Assembly (NCBI GenBank): GCA_937960895.1
Contig: CALCJD010000115.1
Location: forward strand, 19,653-83,652
Direction of reading: 5' to 3'
DNA length: 64,000 bases
From: an uncultured Spartobacteria bacterium
GTDB lineage: Bacteria > Verrucomicrobiota > Verrucomicrobiia > Chthoniobacterales > Terrimicrobiaceae
Of the stretch, positions 15,676 through 24,829 are shown one piece after another (the stretch's first letter is position 1; each line of letters starts with the position of its first letter). The position numbers were made by a program, and so were the translations under genes. The notes under the pieces are model-generated. The model saw only the letters and a list, made by a program, of their open reading frames with translations, was not told the origin of the DNA and did no database searches.

Positions 15676-16617
15676 TCAGGGCGCCGGCAGGATCTCAATC
15701 TGCGAGGGCTTTGCGATTTCCATCTGGGGCGTGTCGCGGAACAGCGTCACAAGTCCCTCCACGACCACCTCGCGACCGACCAGGGCCTCCGCAAGACCCC
15801 CGGGGAAGCGCTCACGCAGAGCGGGGAGCGAACCGGCGCGGACGATGGCCACAAAGTCCCCCCGCGCGGTTCCTTCAAAATTGAGAAATGTGATGCGTCC
15901 GTCGGGCAGCGCCCCGACACGGTTGATGCGTCCCCGCACCCGCGCCCGGTGTCCGGCCAGGGCCAGGAGCCGCCGGCGATCCACGGCCGCCACGGGTTCC
16001 CTCGGCACGTCCACCTTCGGGACGTCGATCTTTGAAAAGGCCCACGCCCCCCGTCCGGCCAGACGGGCCTGGGTTTCGGCCTCGCGCAGGATGCGCAGGG
16101 TTTCGTCGATGGGCGGTCCCTCGGGATGGTCGGCGGTTGAACGGCGTCCGCTGCGAATGATGGCCAGCCCTTCCCGGACCAGTTCGGTGGAAAGATCGCG
16201 GCCGTCCGCGGTCGTGATGAAGGCGCGCATCGAGGGATTGTCCTTTTTCGGATCGACCTTCTCCCAGCGTGTGTAGACGGTGAACGGGGCGTGGAGCCGC
16301 TTTTTGGTGAAATCCGCCGCGGCGGAGGCCGCCTGCAGGGCCCGGGAGTCGGCGTCGTCCCCCGTCAGATGGAAATATTTGGCCTGTCCGGCCCGCCGCG
16401 CGCGGGACTCCGGATGCTTTTCCATCGTGTCCACAAAATACAGGCGGAAAACATGGCGCTCTCCGCGGTATTCCGCCTCGACACTGTCCCCGTCGCTGTG
16501 ACGGCCCTCAACAAACCGGCATCCCTCCAGCTTTTCCCATCCCGGGGTCAGCGCACAGGCGGAGCAAAGAACCGCCGCCGTGCCAATCGCCGCCACGCAG
16601 CCCGTGCCTTTCCACAT
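15676..16617 (-). CDS. Exported thermonuclease-like (SNase-fold) protein with C-terminal OB-like domain
   Basis: A 313-residue product with an N-terminal export signal ending VLCSACALTPG (possibly a lipoprotein, though the lipobox is atypical). The SNase-like domain spans about residues 30-200: DGDSVEAEY then FRLYFVDTMEKHPESRA, recalling the SNase D/R/E active-site strand, and later LSTELVREGLAII and AQARLAGRGAW. A C-terminal part (~210-310) reads RVRGRINRVG and looks like a nucleic-acid-binding OB fold. Some catalytic positions are not canonical, so nuclease activity is likely but unproven. It is convergent with the kinase gene, 24 bases apart. Confidence 0.7.
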   Translation of the reverse strand: MWKGTGCVAAIGTAAVLCSACALTPGWEKLEGCRFVEGRHSDGDSVEAEYRGERHVFRLYFVDTMEKHPESRARRAGQAKYFHLTGDDADSRALQAASAAADFTKKRLHAPFTVYTRWEKVDPKKDNPSMRAFITTADGRDLSTELVREGLAIIRSGRRSTADHPEGPPIDETLRILREAETQARLAGRGAWAFSKIDVPKVDVPREPVAAVDRRRLLALAGHRARVRGRINRVGALPDGRITFLNFEGTARGDFVAIVRAGSLPALRERFPGGLAEALVGREVVVEGLVTLFRDTPQMEIAKPSQIEILPAP

Positions 16618-16764
16618 GGAAAAATTCCAGCACGTCCCCCGGGGAAAGGGAATGATTTTCCGGCCGGGTCACGGGCCCGCAACGGCCCCGCCCTCCGCGC
16701 CGCCCCTTGCGGACGGCCACGGAGAGCAAACGGCGACGGGACGGGCTGGAGCCCGCCGACGGAC

Positions 16765-18000
16765 TCAGAACAACATCAACGCCGGATTCTCGACCAGCCG
16801 GCGCAGGGTGGCGAGAAAATCGGCGCCCACCGCGCCGTCGACGACCCGGTGGTCGCCGCTCAGCGAGATGTTCATGCGTTCGCCGACCACGATCTCGCCC
16901 TTGGCATTGACCACCGGCTTCCTGACGATGGCGCCCACCGCGAGAATGGCGGCCTGCGGCGGATTGATGATGGCATAGAACTGCTCGATGCCGTAGGCGC
17001 CCAGATTGGACACCGTGATCGTGCCGCCGGCGAATTCCTCCGGCTTGAGCTTCTTGTCCCGGGCGCGCTTGGCGAGGTCCTTCACCGCCGCGCTGATTTC
17101 CTTGAGGGACAGCTTGTCGGCGTTGCGAATGACCGGTGTCACCAGGCCGTCCTCGACGGCCACGGCCACGGAAATGTTGACGCTGCCGAACTGGATGATC
17201 GAGTCGCCGCCCCACGAGGCGTTGACATAGGGATGCTGGGCCGCGGCGCGGCTGACGGCAAGCAGCACGAAGTCGTTGACCGTGAGCTTGGGCAGGCCGG
17301 CGGATTCATTGGCGCTGTTGAGTTCCTTGCGGATGCGCATGAGCGGACCGGCGTCCACCTCGATCGAGAGATAGAAATGCGGGTTCTGCTGCTTGCTGGC
17401 GAGCAGGCGCTCGGCGATGACGCGGCGCATGTTCGTGAGCGGCACCTTGGTGTCGCCTTCGCCGGCCTTGGCTTCGATCTTCGGGGCGGCGGGCGCGGCG
17501 GAAGCCGCCGCCGGGGCGGCGCCCTTTTCCGGGACGTCCCTCGCGATGATGCGTCCGCCGGGACCGGTGCCGACCACGCCTTCAAGCGAGACCCCGCGCT
17601 CGGCGGCGATCTTGCGGGCCAGCGGGGAGGCCTTGATCCGGCTGCCGCCCGCGGAGGACGTCACCGGCGCGGCCGGCCTGTCGTCCTTCGCGGCCGCGGC
17701 GGGCTTGGCGGCGGCGCCGGCCTCCGCCTTGGCGGGAGCCTCCGAGGCGCTCTCGGCGGTTTCCCCGTCACCCAGGATGAGGGCGATCTTGGACCCCACG
17801 GGAGCCTTGCCGCCATCCGGCACGTAAATCTCGGCGAGAACCCCCTCGTCAAAGGCCTCCATTTCCATGGTCGCCTTGTCGGTTTCGACTTCAGCGAGAA
17901 TGTCACCAAACTTGATGGTGTCGCCTTTCTTTTTCCTCCAGCGCGCGATGGTCCCTTCGGTCATCGTGTCGCTCAATTTGGGCATGGTAATGATGGGCAT
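16765..18000 (-). CDS. pdhC: Pyruvate dehydrogenase E2, dihydrolipoyl acetyltransferase
   Basis: A 411-residue core subunit. There is one lipoyl domain with the acceptor lysine in ETDKATMEMEA (K42), an alanine-rich linker, an E3/E1-binding domain (IKASPLARKIA, GTGPGGRIIARDV, ~124-160), a second linker and the acyltransferase domain ending with the catalytic DHRVVDGAVGADFL. It moves acetyl groups from the lipoyl arm to CoA. It is the third gene of pdhA-pdhB-pdhC, 51 bases after pdhB. No lipoamide dehydrogenase (E3) gene follows in this window. Confidence 0.95.
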   Translation of the reverse strand: MPIITMPKLSDTMTEGTIARWRKKKGDTIKFGDILAEVETDKATMEMEAFDEGVLAEIYVPDGGKAPVGSKIALILGDGETAESASEAPAKAEAGAAAKPAAAAKDDRPAAPVTSSAGGSRIKASPLARKIAAERGVSLEGVVGTGPGGRIIARDVPEKGAAPAAASAAPAAPKIEAKAGEGDTKVPLTNMRRVIAERLLASKQQNPHFYLSIEVDAGPLMRIRKELNSANESAGLPKLTVNDFVLLAVSRAAAQHPYVNASWGGDSIIQFGSVNISVAVAVEDGLVTPVIRNADKLSLKEISAAVKDLAKRARDKKLKPEEFAGGTITVSNLGAYGIEQFYAIINPPQAAILAVGAIVRKPVVNAKGEIVVGERMNISLSGDHRVVDGAVGADFLATLRRLVENPALMLF

Positions 18001-18051
18001 GACGAAAAGGTCGGATGATAAATATCAGAATTGGGAAGGACGTCCGGCGCT

Positions 18052-19026
18052 TCAGCAAATCTCCTTAACCTTCCGGATGATGCGGTCGACAGTCGGAAGC
18101 TGCAGCGGTTCGAGGGCGGGCGAATAAATGGCCGGTGCATCGAGCGAGCAGACACGTCCCACGGGAGCATCGAGGTCATCGAAGGCCTTCTCCATGATGA
18201 TGGAGGAAATCTGGGCGGAGACGCCGCAGAATGCCTTGTTTTCGTCGACGAGCACCGCGCGGTGGGTCTTGCGCACGGAGTTGAGGATGGCCTCCTCGTC
18301 CAGCGGCCGGATCGAGCGGAGGTCGACCACCTCGGCGTTGATGTCGTGCTCGGCCGCCAGAACTTCGGCCGCCTTGAGCGCGGTGAGAATGGCGCGGCCG
18401 TGTCCGATGAGGGAGATATCCGTGCCCTCGCGCTTGACGTCGGCGACGCCGAGCGGGATGAGATACTCCTCCTCCGGAACCTCCCATTCCTCGCCGTAAA
18501 GCAGCGTGTTTTCCATGAACATCACGGGATCGTTGTCCCGGATGGCGGTCTTCATGAGCCCCTTGGCGTCATAGGCCGTGGCGGCGCAGACGACCTTGAG
18601 GCCGGGAATGGCCGCAAGCCAGTTCTCCGGGGTGTGGGAATGGGTGGCGCCCACGTTCGTGCCGCCGTTGGCGGGTCCGCGAATGACGATCGGGCAGTTG
18701 ATCAATCCGCCGCTCATGTAGCGGATCTGGCCGGCGTTGTTGACGATCTGGTCGTAGGCCACCGTGGCAAAGCTCCAAAACATGAGCTCAATCACGGGAC
18801 GGAGGCCGAGCATCGAGGCGCCGATGCCCATGCCGATGAAGGCGGCTTCGCTGATCGGGGTGTCCACCACACGCTTGTCGCCGTATTTTTTCCAGAGCCC
18901 GCGGGTGACCTTGTAGGCGCCGTCGTATTGGGCGACTTCCTCGCCGATGAGGACGACATTCGGATCGCGTTCGATTTCCTCGGCAAACGCCTGGTTCAGG
19001 GCATCGCGATAAGCAAGCAGTGGCAT
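18052..19026 (-). CDS. pdhB: Pyruvate dehydrogenase E1 component, beta subunit
   Basis: A 324-residue transketolase-like subunit. Key blocks are VVLIGEEVAQYDGAYKVTRG, VVDTPISEAAFIGMGIGAS, MSGGLINCPIVIRGPNGG-like, HSHTPENWLA and VDLRSIRPLDEEAI. With PdhA it forms the thiamine-diphosphate site that decarboxylates pyruvate. It lies 34 bases after pdhA. Branched-chain 2-oxoacid dehydrogenase is an alternative, but the full block pattern and the gene order fit the pyruvate enzyme best. Confidence 0.95.
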   Translation of the reverse strand: MPLLAYRDALNQAFAEEIERDPNVVLIGEEVAQYDGAYKVTRGLWKKYGDKRVVDTPISEAAFIGMGIGASMLGLRPVIELMFWSFATVAYDQIVNNAGQIRYMSGGLINCPIVIRGPANGGTNVGATHSHTPENWLAAIPGLKVVCAATAYDAKGLMKTAIRDNDPVMFMENTLLYGEEWEVPEEEYLIPLGVADVKREGTDISLIGHGRAILTALKAAEVLAAEHDINAEVVDLRSIRPLDEEAILNSVRKTHRAVLVDENKAFCGVSAQISSIIMEKAFDDLDAPVGRVCSLDAPAIYSPALEPLQLPTVDRIIRKVKEIC

Positions 19027-19060
19027 GGGATGAAAAAAGCGAAAGTTAAGGTGGCGATGT

Positions 19061-20155
19061 TCAGTTGTTGAAGAAATGCCGTCCGGTGCGTCCCGCCTCG
19101 GTCTGGCGGTCGACCTCGAAGTAGACGTCCTCGAAGATGGCTTCCTCGGACGGGAACGGGCTTTCCTCGGCGAATTTGACGGAAGCCGCCGCCTCCGCCT
19201 TGGCCTCCGCCTCGATGGCCTCGAACTGCTCCTCGCTGAGCACCTTCTCGCCCATCAGGCGGGCCTTGAAGCGCTGGATCGGGTCGTGCTCCCGCTTGTA
19301 CTTCTCGATTTCCTCCTCCTTCCGGTAGCCGCCCTTGTGTTTGGAATCGGCGACGGAGTGGCCATAATGGCGGTAGGTGTCGAATTCGATGACGGTCGGA
19401 CGGCAGGTCTTGTGGGCGCGTTCGATCGCCTTCTGGGTCACGGCGCGCACCTCATAGAGGTCCTCGCCGGACGCCTGGGCCCACTCGATCTTGAACGCCT
19501 CTGCGCGCTGGGCGAGGCATTTGTCCACCACCGAGGACCGCTCCAGGCTGGTGCCCATGGAGTAGCGGTTGTTTTCGATGATGTAGATGACGGGAAGCTC
19601 GAACAGGGCGGCCATGTTGAGGCTCTCGTAGAAGCAGCCCTGGTTGACGGCGCCATCCCCGAGGAAGCAGAGCGCCGCCCCGGTGAGACCCTTGTACTTG
19701 ATGCCGTAGGCCAGGCCGAGGCCGAGCGGGGTCTGGCCGCCGACGATGCCGTGGCCGCCCCAGTAGTTCTTGTCAGGCGCAAAATAGTGCATCGAGCCGC
19801 CCTTGCCCTTGGAGCATCCGGTCACCTTGCCGAGGAGCTCGGCCATGCATTCGTTCATGCTCATGCCGACGGCGAGGGCGTGGCCGTGGTCGCGGTAGGC
19901 CGTGATGACGTGGTCGTTGTCCCCCATGAGGGAGACCGTACCCACCGCCACCGACTCCTGGCCGATGTAGAGGTGCAGAAACCCGCCGATCTTGCTGCCG
20001 TCCCGTCCACCCTGCTGATACAACCTGAGCGAAGCCTGCTCAAAGCACCGGATGCGGATCATATCCCGCAGAAGGCGAATCTTCTCCTCATTGGACAATT
20101 TGGCATTGATGGGCGCCCTCGCGTAGTCAACGGAATTGGCAGCGGATTTTGTCAT
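19061..20155 (-). CDS. pdhA: Pyruvate dehydrogenase E1 component, alpha subunit
   Basis: A 364-residue ThDP-binding subunit. Visible motifs are RMIRIRCFE-like MIRIRCFEQ, GGFLHLYIGQE, YRDHGHALA, KGKGGSMHYF, GGHGIVGGQTPLGLGLA, the ThDP motif GDGAVNQG and the regulatory loop YRHYGHSVAD. The ATG at 20155 is chosen. Five codons upstream starts a less likely extension, while a GAAGGAGG about 25 bases upstream leaves some doubt over a TTG start. It heads the pdhABC operon, divergent from the L,D-transpeptidase. Confidence 0.94.
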   Translation of the reverse strand: MTKSAANSVDYARAPINAKLSNEEKIRLLRDMIRIRCFEQASLRLYQQGGRDGSKIGGFLHLYIGQESVAVGTVSLMGDNDHVITAYRDHGHALAVGMSMNECMAELLGKVTGCSKGKGGSMHYFAPDKNYWGGHGIVGGQTPLGLGLAYGIKYKGLTGAALCFLGDGAVNQGCFYESLNMAALFELPVIYIIENNRYSMGTSLERSSVVDKCLAQRAEAFKIEWAQASGEDLYEVRAVTQKAIERAHKTCRPTVIEFDTYRHYGHSVADSKHKGGYRKEEEIEKYKREHDPIQRFKARLMGEKVLSEEQFEAIEAEAKAEAAASVKFAEESPFPSEEAIFEDVYFEVDRQTEAGRTGRHFFNN

Positions 20156-20319
20156 GCGGTGCAATCGGTTTGTATGGTTGGCCTCCTTCCAGCCGCGAGG
20201 CCCTTCGACCCCCATGGCGGTAAACCCGCTATATTTCGCACAGCCGGGGGTTTTGACAACTGGGAAATCGTTCGGGTTTCGGCTTTTCCCGCGAACCGAT
20301 TTTCGCTTGAGATGCGGGG

Positions 20320-21012
20320 ATGTCCCTCTTGTCGAAGTCCGCGTTGCCCCTGTTGATCACGTTCTCCGTCCTGACCTCCGGCTGTGCCCTGCTGGAGGAA
20401 ATGGAAAGAAAACAGGCCGCCGCCCGGCAACGGCGGGCCGACGCCGCCCTCCAGCAGTCCGCCCGCATCGAACACGCCGCCTGGCGGGATCTCGGGGGGT
20501 GGAAAAAGCACACCTACCGCAACAAGGCCCTCCTCGAGCAGGCCACCCCGGACAACGTGTCCCTGGAAATCTCCCTGAAGGAACAGCGGGGACTCCTTCT
20601 GGTGCGGGGGGCCATCGCGATGGACTTCCCGGTGTCCACCGGCAAGGCCTCCCATCCGACCCCGCCGGGAAGCTATACGATCCGCGCCAAGGAAAAGGAC
20701 TACCGCTCCAACCTCTACGGGCGGATTCTCGACGCCACGGGCGCCGTGGTGGTGGCGGATGCCGATGCCCGGAAGGACACGCCGCCGGAGGGCGGGCGGT
20801 TTGAGGGGGCGGCCATGCCCTACTGGATGCGATTGACCGACAGCGGGGTCGGCCTGCATGTCGGCCATGTGCCCGGCGGCCGGGCGGCCTCCCACGGGTG
20901 CATCCGCCTGAAAAAGGCCAACGCCGAAGAAATCTTCTCGCTCGTGAAAATCGGCACCCCGGTCGTGGTGGTGGCCGGCGATCTGCCGGCGCTCAGCCCC
21001 CAAACCCCGTAG
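20320..21012 (+). CDS. L,D-transpeptidase lipoprotein (YkuD domain)
   Basis: A 230-residue protein with a lipoprotein signal, SVLTSGC, near residues 16-22 and a charged stretch rich in Q, A and R. The YkuD domain contains STGKASHPTPPGSYTI and the active-site block HVGHVPGGRAASHGCIRL, where the cysteine of SHGC is the nucleophile. Such enzymes form 3-3 peptidoglycan crosslinks or attach proteins to peptidoglycan in the periplasm. The lipid anchor would place it at a membrane face. It is followed after seven bases by the AlkD-like gene, so the two may be co-transcribed. Confidence 0.9.
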   Translation: MSLLSKSALPLLITFSVLTSGCALLEEMERKQAAARQRRADAALQQSARIEHAAWRDLGGWKKHTYRNKALLEQATPDNVSLEISLKEQRGLLLVRGAIAMDFPVSTGKASHPTPPGSYTIRAKEKDYRSNLYGRILDATGAVVVADADARKDTPPEGGRFEGAAMPYWMRLTDSGVGLHVGHVPGGRAASHGCIRLKKANAEEIFSLVKIGTPVVVVAGDLPALSPQTP

Positions 21013-21019
21013 TCCCCCT

Positions 21020-21790
21020 GTGGAGCCGTCCCTCCCGACCGCCGCCGCCCTGCGGAAGGCCCTGCGCGCCGCGGCGCGGCCGGGGGACCGGGAATTTCTC
21101 GGGCGGTTTTTCAAGGCCGGTCCCGGCGAATATGCCGAAGGCGACCGTTTTCTGGGCGTGCGGGTGCCGGACACCCGGCGGCTGGTGAAACGTTCGGACG
21201 CCGTCCCGGCCGCCGGGGTCTGGGGCCTGGTGGAATCGCCCTTTCACGAGGAACGCCTTCTCGGACTCCTCATCTGGGTGCGGCGGTTTGAACGGGCGGA
21301 TGAAAAAGGACGCCGGGAAATTTACCGGGGGTATCTGGCCCGCAGAGAGCACATTAACAACTGGGACCTGGTGGACACGTCCGCGCCGGCCATCGTCGGC
21401 GGCTGGCTGCGGGATCATCCGGCGGAACGCGGAAAACTGACCTCGCTCGCGCGTTCCGCTCAGCTCTGGGACCGTCGCATCGCCATGCTGGCGACGTTCG
21501 CCTTTCTCCGGGCGGGGGATTTTGGACCAACCCTGGATATCGCCGAACTTCTCGTCGGAGACCGCCACGACCTCATTCACAAGGCGGTCGGATGGATGCT
21601 GCGGGAAGCCGGAAAAAGGGATCCCCTGGTGCTTCGCGAATTCCTGCAACGGCATGCCGCCACCATGCCGCGCACGGCCCTGCGTTACGCGATTGAACGA
21701 CTTCCCGCCGCCGAACGCCGTCGCTGGATGACGCTCAAAGCACGGCAGACCGCTACGAATCCTTCAGCAGCTTTTCCAGGTCCTTCATGA
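21020..21790 (+). CDS. AlkD-like DNA alkylation repair glycosylase
   Basis: A 256-residue HEAT-like helical repeat protein resembling the AlkD family, which excises alkylated (cationic) bases from DNA. It shows the early VRVPDTRRLVKR block and the conserved NNWDLVDTSAPAIVGGWL, whose tryptophan and aspartate correspond to the catalytic pocket, followed by WDRRIAMLATF. The start is a GTG seven bases after the previous stop. The 3' end overlaps the convergent thioredoxin-like gene by 38 bases. Confidence 0.88.
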   Translation: MEPSLPTAAALRKALRAAARPGDREFLGRFFKAGPGEYAEGDRFLGVRVPDTRRLVKRSDAVPAAGVWGLVESPFHEERLLGLLIWVRRFERADEKGRREIYRGYLARREHINNWDLVDTSAPAIVGGWLRDHPAERGKLTSLARSAQLWDRRIAMLATFAFLRAGDFGPTLDIAELLVGDRHDLIHKAVGWMLREAGKRDPLVLREFLQRHAATMPRTALRYAIERLPAAERRRWMTLKARQTATNPSAAFPGPS

Positions 21791-22613
21791 CCTTGGTCGG
21801 CCCCACGTAGGTGCCCCCCTCGTAACTGTGGGAAACCACGTTTCCGTTTTCGTCGAGGAGGACCAGGCACGGAATGCCGCCTCCGCCGTAGCGGGCGAGG
21901 GGATGGCCGCGGAGTTTGTCATAGGCGATGGCCGGCCAGTCCATCTTTTCCTCCTTCATGTATTCGAGCATCGCCTCCTCGGATCGGTCGGCGCTGACAA
22001 AAATGATGTCGAATTTGTCCCGCGCGGATTTTTTGCGTTTGTACATCCGGACCAACTCGGGGGTAAACCGACGGCAGGGTCCGCACCAGGAGGCCGAGAA
22101 ATACACCGCGAGGTATTTTTTGCCGGCCAGTTGGGCGGCGTCGAAGTCCTCAAACTTCCTGCCGTTGCACGTCACCAACCGGTCCTTGAGCAGCGCGGCG
22201 GTGGCGTTGGTGACCGGAACGGGCGTCGGGGAGGTCCGCGCCGCAACCGGGCTGGGGGCCGGAACCGGGGTGGGGGCCGCCGCCAGGGTGTCCAGGCGTT
22301 CCTTTTGTTTTTCCGCGCGCGCAAGAACATCGGTGTCGGCGGGGGCAAAAACCAGGGGAACCCCCAAGGCGTCGACGGTGACCTCCGAGGTCGTGAGACT
22401 TTTCAGCGGATAGGTGCGCCCGGGTTGGACCTTCAGGGAACCGGACGGCTTTCCATTCACCACAAGGGGAACTTCGTGCGCGACCGCCACGGTCACTTCA
22501 CGGGGCCAGAGATCGCGGTTAGCGACGACTGTTTCCACGGTGAGCGGCTCCTGGGAAAGGGCGGTCGAAATGGCCAGAAGCCAGCACAAAGCAAGGCGTT
22601 TCATGACCCACAT
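21753..22613 (-). CDS. Exported thioredoxin-like protein, paralogue 1
   Basis: About 286 residues: signal peptide (RLALCWLLAISTALSQ), an N-terminal domain shared with the neighbouring paralogue (DLWPREVTVAVAHEVPLVV, then GxTYPL), a proline-rich linker and a C-terminal thioredoxin fold with the redox motif FSASWCGPCRRFTPELV. The product is probably a periplasmic thiol-disulfide or tryparedoxin-like protein. A GGAAGGGG five bases before 22613 favours the first ATG; an ATG at 22604 is the alternative. A 75-bp stretch is identical to the paralogue. Confidence 0.85.
   Translation of the reverse strand: MWVMKRLALCWLLAISTALSQEPLTVETVVANRDLWPREVTVAVAHEVPLVVNGKPSGSLKVQPGRTYPLKSLTTSEVTVDALGVPLVFAPADTDVLARAEKQKERLDTLAAAPTPVPAPSPVAARTSPTPVPVTNATAALLKDRLVTCNGRKFEDFDAAQLAGKKYLAVYFSASWCGPCRRFTPELVRMYKRKKSARDKFDIIFVSADRSEEAMLEYMKEEKMDWPAIAYDKLRGHPLARYGGGGIPCLVLLDENGNVVSHSYEGGTYVGPTKVMKDLEKLLKDS
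22051..22125 (+). repeat. 75-bp direct repeat, copy 1 (thioredoxin active-site region)
   Basis: This block, starting accaactcgg and ending gtattttttgccg, is base-for-base identical to 23045-23119. It covers the WCGPC active-site coding region of the first paralogue. The flanks diverge at once. Confidence 0.93.
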
Positions 22614-22749
22614 ATGGACCCCTTCCCGACCGGGATCAAGCGGACACTTGGGGCGGAAAATCGCCCCCTTTGGAAGCCCCGAAAGCCGGCAAGTTCCATG
22701 AACCGGGACGCCGGAAAAAATTTCGTCCGGCGGAGCGTGACGAGGGGAG

Positions 22750-23634
22750 TCACCTGGCCAACAGCTTTTCGAGATCGCGGAGGGGTTTCCGCGGACCCAG
22801 ATACTTGTTGTTCTCGTAGGAATTTGACAGCACGCTGCCGTTGGGCGCCAGAACGACCAGGCAGGGAATGCCGCGACCGGCATATTTGAGGAGGGGACTG
22901 TTTGCGCGGTGGTCAAAGCGGACGGCCGGCCAGGGCATTCGGTAATTCGTCATGTACGCCTGCATGGAGCTGGCGTCATTATCCGCGCTGACAAAAATCA
23001 GTTCAAAATCGTCCGTGGCGCGCTTCATCTGGTGATACCAGTTCACCAACTCGGGGGTAAACCGACGGCAGGGTCCGCACCAGGAGGCCGAGAAATACAC
23101 CGCGAGGTATTTTTTGCCGCTCAGGTTGCCGGCCTCATAGGGTGCGAGCGTCCCGGCCTCATTGCGGACCAATTGGCCGGAAAGGAGGGACGAAAACACA
23201 TTGGCCTCCTCCGTTCGGGGAACCGGCGGCCGGGCGGCCGGCGGGGCGGCGGAAGAGGGCGGAATACGGGAAACGGAGGGCGTGGGCTCCGGTGATGGCG
23301 AGGGAGTCGGCGGTGGCGGGGCGTCGCGCAGGACCCTGAGCTGTTCGGCACGGGGAATGATGTCGGTTTCCTCCGCCTTGAAGGTGAGGGGGGACCCCAG
23401 TCCGACAACGGTCACTCCATTCGCATCAACGGACGTCACCCGGTACATTTTTCCCGGCCCCACCTTGAAGGTGCGGGCCACCTTGCCATCCCGAACCACG
23501 GGCACCTTGTGGTCGACAACCACCATCACCTCCGTCGGCCAGAGGCTGCGATCCCTGCCGATCTGTTCCAAATCGAGAGCGCCTTGGGCAAAGACGGAAG
23601 ACCCGGCGCACAACCAGATCGCAAGGCGTTTCAC
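22750..23634 (-). CDS. Exported thioredoxin-like protein, paralogue 2
   Basis: About 294 residues with the same plan as its neighbour: signal peptide (KRLAIWLCAGSSVFAQ), N-terminal domain with SLWPTEVMVVVDHKVPVV, proline-rich linker and thioredoxin domain with FSASWCGPCRRFTPELV. The GTG at 23634 is chosen because it aligns with the MKRLA start of the paralogue; a longer ATG start at 23670 would overlap deoB. It follows deoB by 32 bases and is 136 bases from paralogue 1. Role: probably oxidative folding or thiol reduction outside the cytoplasm. Confidence 0.84.
   Translation of the reverse strand: MKRLAIWLCAGSSVFAQGALDLEQIGRDRSLWPTEVMVVVDHKVPVVRDGKVARTFKVGPGKMYRVTSVDANGVTVVGLGSPLTFKAEETDIIPRAEQLRVLRDAPPPPTPSPSPEPTPSVSRIPPSSAAPPAARPPVPRTEEANVFSSLLSGQLVRNEAGTLAPYEAGNLSGKKYLAVYFSASWCGPCRRFTPELVNWYHQMKRATDDFELIFVSADNDASSMQAYMTNYRMPWPAVRFDHRANSPLLKYAGRGIPCLVVLAPNGSVLSNSYENNKYLGPRKPLRDLEKLLAR
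23045..23119 (+). repeat. 75-bp direct repeat, copy 2
   Basis: Identical to 22051-22125 and covering the active-site segment of the second thioredoxin-like gene. Perfect identity inside otherwise diverged paralogues points to recent gene conversion or a recent partial duplication. Confidence 0.93.
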
Positions 23635-23666
23635 GCCCGGCGTTATCCGCCTACGGGCGCGGAAAA

Positions 23667-24794
23667 TCAAGCGTTCAGTCGGAAGGCCGTCCGAAGGGTT
23701 TCCGCCACAAAATGATAGCCCGTGCGGACGCCCAGGTTTTTCCGCCGGTCGCGGTGCAGAAGAAAAACCGGGACACGCTCGCGCGTGTGGTCCGAGCCGG
23801 TCCAGGTGGGGTCATTGCCATGATCGGCGGTGATGATCACGAGGTCGTCCGGACCGATCCGGGGCAGGAAATTTCCGAGCCAGGCGTCGAACTCCTCCAG
23901 GGCCGCGGCGTATCCTTCCAGGTCGCGGCGATGACCGAAGAGCATGTCGAAATCGACCAGGTTGGCGAAGATCAGGCCGGGCACGCCGGCATTCCAGAGG
24001 CGGTCGATGACCTCCATGCCGTGGGCGTTGGACGTGGTCGGATGGGATTCGGAAATTCCGCTCTCCGCGAAAATGTCGCTGATTTTTCCCACCCCGCGCA
24101 CGGGCACGCCGGCCTCCTGAAGTTCGTTGAGCACCGTACGCGGCGGCTGCAGGGAAAAGTCGTGCCGGTTGGGGGTCCGGCGAAAGCGTCCCTCCTCCCC
24201 GACAAACGGACGGGCGATCACCCGTCCGATGCGCAGGGGATCGGCATGACGCCGGGCGATGCGGCAGAGTTCGTAAAGCCGCTCGAGTGGAAAAACCTCC
24301 TCGTGCGCGGCGATCTGGAGGACGGAATCGGCCGAGGTGTAGAGAATGGGACGCCCGGTCGCGACGTGCTCGGCGCCGAGTTCGTTTATGATGGCCGTGC
24401 CGCTGGCCGCCTTGTTGCCGAGAAAGCGAACCCCCGCCTCGGACTCGATGGCGGCGACCAACCCGGGCGGGAATTTTTCAAACACCGCAAACGGCCGCTC
24501 CAGCACGGCGCCGGCAATTTCCCAATGTCCGGTGGTGGTGTCCTTGCCGGCGGAAATCTCGGTCATGACCCCCACCGCGCCCCGCCCGGGGATTCCGCCG
24601 GGACCTCCGGCCGCCAGGTCGAGGGCAAGGCGGAGTCCGAGGCCGTCGAGGTGCGGAACCCGCAGATCCGGACGCCGTTCGAGAATGTGGCCGACGGTAT
24701 TGGCTCCCGCGTCGCCATAGGCCGCCGCGTCGGGCGCGTGGCCGATTCCGACACTGTCGAGAACGAGAAGGAGGGCGCGGGAAGTTGTTTGCAC
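23667..24794 (-). CDS. deoB: Phosphopentomutase
   Basis: It interconverts ribose- or deoxyribose-1-phosphate and the 5-phosphate in nucleoside salvage. The 375 residues belong to the alkaline-phosphatase superfamily. The metal motif is in VLDSVGIGHAPDA, the phosphothreonine loop in GKDTTTGHWE, and further metal ligands in VDFDMLFGHRRD and ITADHGNDPTWTGSDHTRE. Starts at a GTG with no clear ribosome site. The divergent fcl gene begins only 35 bases away. The thioredoxin-like genes follow on the same strand. Confidence 0.95.
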   Translation of the reverse strand: MQTTSRALLLVLDSVGIGHAPDAAAYGDAGANTVGHILERRPDLRVPHLDGLGLRLALDLAAGGPGGIPGRGAVGVMTEISAGKDTTTGHWEIAGAVLERPFAVFEKFPPGLVAAIESEAGVRFLGNKAASGTAIINELGAEHVATGRPILYTSADSVLQIAAHEEVFPLERLYELCRIARRHADPLRIGRVIARPFVGEEGRFRRTPNRHDFSLQPPRTVLNELQEAGVPVRGVGKISDIFAESGISESHPTTSNAHGMEVIDRLWNAGVPGLIFANLVDFDMLFGHRRDLEGYAAALEEFDAWLGNFLPRIGPDDLVIITADHGNDPTWTGSDHTRERVPVFLLHRDRRKNLGVRTGYHFVAETLRTAFRLNA

Positions 24795-24829
24795 GATGGG
24801 GCAGGCTTGGTAGTTGGGTAATCCAACGC

